Origin: JANLYC01 sp963815445
Lineage (GTDB): Bacteria > Actinomycetota > Actinomycetes > Propionibacteriales > Nocardioidaceae
Reading direction: 5' to 3'
NCBI GenBank assembly: GCA_963815445.1
Contig: CAWFGV010000005.1
Coordinates: forward strand, 620,001-684,000
Length of the DNA stretch: 64,000 bases
This document shows, one piece after another, positions 60,542 to 64,000 of the stretch. The notes under the pieces are model-generated. The model had not been told where the DNA came from. It worked only from the letters and a program-made list of their open reading frames with translations, and did no database searches. Within the stretch, counting starts at the first letter, position 1. Each line of letters opens with the position of its first letter. The position numbers and the translations under genes are program-made.

Positions 60542-60779
60542 GGCGTCTTCCTCGCTCCTCTAAGACGAAGAATTCTATCGATCGGTCCGGTTGACGGCAG
60601 GTTCCCGATGGCTTGCGACCACGCGCCACACGGGTTCTAGACGTGGAGGAGAACCAATGAGGGTCCAGCGGGCCTGCCGGAGCAAGTAGACGCTCGTAGG
60701 AGAGCAGGGGTGGATTGACTGAGACCACGCTCCATGGCTACGGCATAGAGACGTTCCCTGGTTGTCATATGGTTCATAG
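60542..60779. other. Lower-GC intergenic segment before miaB
   Basis: About 240 bases with more A and T than the rest of the window (for example AAGAATTCTATCGATCG near 60570). No coding sequence is supported. It contains whatever now serves as promoter for miaB. Confidence 0.4.
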
Positions 60780-62381
60780 GTGTTCCTCGCAGATGAACCT
60801 AGAGCCGTCCCCACGCGCACGTACGAAGTGAAGACGTACGGCTGCCAGATGAACGTGCACGACTCCGAACGACTGTCGGGGCTGCTCGAGGACGCCGGCT
60901 ACCTGCGTGCGACGCCCGGTACCGACGCTGACGTCGTCGTCTTCAACACCTGCGCCGTCCGCGAGAACGCCGACAACAAGCTGTACGGCAACCTCGGCCA
61001 GCTCGCCCCGCGCAAGGCGGCCGACAAGCACATGCAGATCGCGGTCGGTGGCTGCCTGGCCCAGAAGGACCGCTCCGAGATCACCCGCAGGGCGCCCTGG
61101 GTCGACGTCGTCTTCGGGACGCACAACATCGGCTCGCTACCGGCCTTGCTCGAGCGCTCGCGCGTCAACCGCGAGGCGCAGGTGGAGATCCTCGAGTCGC
61201 TCGAGGTGTTCCCGTCAACGCTCCCGACCCGACGCGAGTCGGCGTACGCCGCGTGGGTGGCCATCAGCGTGGGGTGCAACAACACCTGCACGTTCTGCAT
61301 CGTGCCGTCGTTGCGCGGCACCGAGAAGGACCGGCGGCCCGGCGACGTACTCGCCGAGATCGAGGCGCTGGTCGGTGAGGGCGTCATCGAGGTGACCCTG
61401 CTCGGGCAGAACGTCAACTCCTACGGTGTCGAGTTCGGCGACCGGCAGGCGTTCGGCAAGCTGCTACGGGCGTGCGGAGAGCTCGAGGGCCTGGAGCGGG
61501 TGCGGTTCACCTCGCCACACCCGCGCGACTTCACCGACGACGTGATCGCCGCGATGGCCGAGACGCCGAACGTGATGCCGTCCCTGCACATGCCACTGCA
61601 ATCGGGGTCGGACATGGTGCTGAAGGCGATGCGTCGGTCGTACCGCCGTGACCGTTACCTCGGCATTCTGGACCGGGTGCGCGAGCGCATCCCGGAGGCG
61701 GCGATCACCACGGACGTCATCGTGGGCTTCCCCGGCGAGACCGAGGACGACTTCCAGCAGACGCTGTCGTTGGTGCGAGAGGCGCGGTTCAGTGGCGCGT
61801 TCACGTTCCTGTACTCCCCCCGACCCGGCACGCCGGCGGCCACGATGACCGACCAGCTGCCGCACGATGTCGTGCAGGAGCGGTACGAGCGGCTGGTCGA
61901 GGTCGTCAACGAGATCGCCTGGGACGAGAACAAGGCATTGGTCGGTCGCCGTCTCGAGGTGCTGGTGGCCGAGGGGGAAGGTCGTAAGGACTCCGCGAAG
62001 GCGCGGCTTTCTGGCCGGGCGCGGGACAACCGGCTCGTGCACTTCGCGCCTGAGCCGTCGGTCGCGGTGCGCCCCGGAGACATGGTCGAGGTCGAGGTGA
62101 CCTACGGCGCTCCGCATCACCTGCTCAGCGACATCCCCGTGACGGTCGTCCGTCATACCCGGGCCGGGGACGCGTGGGAGGCCCGCCGGTCTGGAGCGGC
62201 CGACACCGTGGCCGGTGGCGGCACGTCTGATGGCGCGATATCGCGTGGCGGTGTTTCAGCGAGCGGCGGTTCGCCGTCAGGAGTCTCTGCGTCCGGGCGT
62301 GCGGTGGCTTTGGGCATGCCCACCATCGGCGTACCAGCTCAGGTCCAGTCGGCCACTGAGCCCTCCTGCGCCGCGACCTGA
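60780..62381 (+). CDS. miaB: tRNA-2-methylthio-N6-dimethylallyladenosine synthase MiaB
   Basis: A 533-residue radical-SAM methylthiotransferase acting on A37 of tRNAs. The UPF0004 domain has YGCQMNVHDSERL, NTCAVRENADNKLYG and VGGCLAQ. The radical-SAM motif is C166-x3-C170-x2-C173 (GCNNTCTFCIVPSLRG). The TRAM domain follows at about 390-455. The C-terminal 75 residues are a Gly/Ser/Ala-rich tail of no known role. GTG 60780 is used here, but the first 11 residues (FLADEPRAVP) come from the inserted segment and are not a normal MiaB N-terminus. The conserved protein begins at RTYEVKTYG. Confidence 0.93.
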   Translation: MFLADEPRAVPTRTYEVKTYGCQMNVHDSERLSGLLEDAGYLRATPGTDADVVVFNTCAVRENADNKLYGNLGQLAPRKAADKHMQIAVGGCLAQKDRSEITRRAPWVDVVFGTHNIGSLPALLERSRVNREAQVEILESLEVFPSTLPTRRESAYAAWVAISVGCNNTCTFCIVPSLRGTEKDRRPGDVLAEIEALVGEGVIEVTLLGQNVNSYGVEFGDRQAFGKLLRACGELEGLERVRFTSPHPRDFTDDVIAAMAETPNVMPSLHMPLQSGSDMVLKAMRRSYRRDRYLGILDRVRERIPEAAITTDVIVGFPGETEDDFQQTLSLVREARFSGAFTFLYSPRPGTPAATMTDQLPHDVVQERYERLVEVVNEIAWDENKALVGRRLEVLVAEGEGRKDSAKARLSGRARDNRLVHFAPEPSVAVRPGDMVEVEVTYGAPHHLLSDIPVTVVRHTRAGDAWEARRSGAADTVAGGGTSDGAISRGGVSASGGSPSGVSASGRAVALGMPTIGVPAQVQSATEPSCAAT

Positions 62382-62416
62382 CCTGCCCTGCCCTTCGTGC
62401 CCATGGTGGCCGCGAC

Positions 62417-62503
62417 GTTTGCCTAGTTAACAAGGCAAACACCCTGTTCCCAACGCAAATTCGCCTAGTTCTGCAGCCACCTGGCTTGTATACAAGGCAA
62501 ACG
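62417..62503. repeat. GTTTGCCT-family palindromes, copy 2 (composite)
   Basis: A first palindrome GTTTGCCT..AGGCAAAC spans 62417-62440. A second, imperfect hairpin follows, centred on GCC-ACCT-GGC. Its right half CTGGCTTGTATACAAGGCAA matches the right half of the element at 37.4 kb with few changes. The loop is ACCT instead of AGGT. It lies 35 bases after the miaB stop and about 30 bases before the FAD oxidoreductase gene. Confidence 0.75.
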
Positions 62504-62532
62504 CCTGCGGCCAGGTCGGGCAGGATGGCGGG

Positions 62533-63966
62533 ATGGGAAGCAGGAGTGGCGGTAAGAGTGGTGGTAGCAGGAGTGGTGGGAACGGTGGGGCCGCGGGCGA
62601 GTCGTGGCGGGGGACCAGCGGTACGCCGTACTGGCTGGATGACCCGCGTCGGCCGCCGCAGCGCCAACCCCTCGCCCGGGCCACCGCGACCGACCTGGCC
62701 GTCGTCGGCGCCGGGTACTCGGGGCTCTGGGCCGCCCTCCTCGCCAAACAGCAGGACCCCGACCGGGACGTCGTGATCGTCGACGCCTGCCGCGTCGGCT
62801 GGGCCGCGAGCGGACGCAACGGCGGGTTCTGCGATGCGAGCATCACCCACGGGGACGCCAACGGCCGAGACCGGTTCCCCGACGAGTTCGACACCCTCAA
62901 GCGGCTCGGTGACGAGAACCTCGACGGACTGATCGCCGACCTCGACAAGTACGCCATCGACTGCGACCTCGAGCGCAGTGGTGAGCTCGACGTCGCCACC
63001 GCGGAGTACCAGGTGGCCGATCTGCGCGCAGCCGCCGATGCCGGAGAAGGCCGCTTCCTCGACCGCGACGAGGTCCGCCGTGAGGTCGCGTCACCTACGT
63101 ACGAGGCGGGACTGTGGGACGAGCACGGCACCGTCATGCTCCACCCCGGCAGGCTCGCCTGGGGCCTGGCCCGGGCCGTGGAGGAGCTCGGCGTCCGGAT
63201 CTTCGAGGGCACGTACGTCAAAGGGATCAAGCGTGAGCGTGACGGCATCCGACTCCACACCAAGCACGCATCGCTCACTGCACGCCAGGTCATCTTGGCC
63301 ACCAACGCGTTCCCGGCACTGGTCAAGCGCGTCCGACCGTTCATCGTCCCCGTCTACGACTACGCCCTCGTCACCGAACCTCTCTCGAGCGAACAGCTCA
63401 CCGCCGTCGGCTGGCGCAACCGGCAGGGCATCGGCGACACCGCCAACCAGTTCCACTACTACCGGCTGACCCCCGACAACCGGATCCTCTTCGGCGGCTA
63501 CGACGCGATCTACCACTTCGGCCGCAAGATCAGCCCCGTCCTCGACTCACGGCCGGCGACCTTCGACCTGCTGTCGGACCACTTCTTCACCACGTTCCCG
63601 CAGCTCGAGGGCCTGGCCTTCACCCATGCCTGGGGCGGCGCGATCGACCTGTGCAGTCGCTTCTGCGCGTTCTTCGGTACGGCGCATGGCGGCCAGACGG
63701 CGTACGCCGCAGGGTTCACCGGACTCGGCGTCGGGGCGACCCGGTTCGGCGCGCAGGTGATGCTCGACCTGTTGTCGGGCCAGGAGACCGAGCGCACCGC
63801 AACCCGGCTGGTCCAGACGAAGCCGCTGCCGTTCCCACCCGAGCCCTTCGCGTACACCGGTGTGCAGATCACCCGAGCCTCGATCGCCCGCGCCGACCGC
63901 AACGAGGGCCGACGCGACCTCTGGCTGCGCACCCTGGACCGGTTCGGCCTCGGCTTCGACTCCTGA
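62533..63966 (+). CDS. FAD-dependent oxidoreductase (DAO/GlpO-like family)
   Basis: A 477-residue flavoprotein. Residues 1-25 are a Gly/Ser/Arg repeat tail (GSRSGGKSGGSRSGGNGG). The FAD-binding Rossmann motif is DLAVVGAGYSGLWAALLAKQ near residue 55, followed by GWAASGRNGGFCDAS. A C-terminal flavin-binding end is GFTGLGVGATRFGAQVMLDL. The type resembles gamma-glutamylputrescine or amino-acid/amine oxidases (PuuB-like), with a substrate domain containing YDYALVTEPLSSEQL. ATG 62533 is taken; ATG 62524 is possible but in another frame or adds little. The remaining 34 bases of the window hold no feature. Confidence 0.85.
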   Translation: MGSRSGGKSGGSRSGGNGGAAGESWRGTSGTPYWLDDPRRPPQRQPLARATATDLAVVGAGYSGLWAALLAKQQDPDRDVVIVDACRVGWAASGRNGGFCDASITHGDANGRDRFPDEFDTLKRLGDENLDGLIADLDKYAIDCDLERSGELDVATAEYQVADLRAAADAGEGRFLDRDEVRREVASPTYEAGLWDEHGTVMLHPGRLAWGLARAVEELGVRIFEGTYVKGIKRERDGIRLHTKHASLTARQVILATNAFPALVKRVRPFIVPVYDYALVTEPLSSEQLTAVGWRNRQGIGDTANQFHYYRLTPDNRILFGGYDAIYHFGRKISPVLDSRPATFDLLSDHFFTTFPQLEGLAFTHAWGGAIDLCSRFCAFFGTAHGGQTAYAAGFTGLGVGATRFGAQVMLDLLSGQETERTATRLVQTKPLPFPPEPFAYTGVQITRASIARADRNEGRRDLWLRTLDRFGLGFDS

Positions 63967-64000
63967 CGGCCCAACCGGGCGTCCGCCTCTCGCCCGGAAT

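Noticed and set aside
37358..62503. GTTTGCC repeats considered as CRISPR repeats
   Set aside because: Only two separated copies exist, they are self-complementary along their whole length, and there are no regular spacers or cas genes.

Overview
The window is chromosomal DNA of a high-GC actinobacterium, most likely Nocardioidaceae-like; this is an inference from gene order and protein style, not from a database search. Many genes start with GTG, 4-base stop/start overlaps are common, and the backbone follows the usual actinobacterial order: RNase J (3' end), FtsK, a RodZ-like HTH protein, RimO, PgsA, CinA C-domain, ClgR-like regulator, Nei-type glycosylase, Lhr, DUF3046, RecA, RecX, MiaB.

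Region by region. 1-13.5 kb: the RNase J end and a membrane protein are followed by an accessory block. It holds a decayed HNH/DUF222 endonuclease with a perfect SOS box over its start codon, a DUF1801 protein, a four-gene operon (ECF sigma factor, small helical/beta protein, intracellular S8 protease, TPR-CHAT protease), galE plus a phosphoesterase, an Eis-like acetyltransferase and a P-loop-like protein. 13.7-29.5 kb: the ftsK to lhr housekeeping segment. 29.6-42.3 kb: an acetyltransferase, folate one-carbon genes, a SigE-family sigma factor with a membrane-anchored beta-propeller partner, an ABC-2 exporter, a TetR/MMPL pair, a methylthioadenosine-type phosphorylase and a DUF2993 protein. 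42.3-51.9 kb: sugar epimerase, membrane protein, XdhC, CPBP protease, then a tightly overlapping seven-gene operon of glycosyltransferase, DUF2064 protein, methyltransferase, molybdopterin oxidoreductase, membrane protein and two-component system. 52-64 kb: DUF3046, a TolB-like protein, recA-recX, small secreted proteins, a Nudix-GNAT fusion, an oxidoreductase, an AraC/VOC pair, two lipoproteins, miaB and a FAD oxidoreductase.

The most interesting system is the 4.3-9.6 kb operon: an ECF sigma factor with no zinc-type anti-sigma factor, coupled to two predicted cytoplasmic proteases (subtilisin and CHAT). It looks like a proteolytic stress or defence circuit. Other unusual signals are two families of long palindromic repeats, a displaced 5' fragment of miaB flanking an inserted lipoprotein gene, and five genes broken by single-base frameshifts. 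The number of frameshifts raises the question of assembly indels versus real gene decay.

No rRNA, tRNA, CRISPR array, integrase or transposase was recognised.
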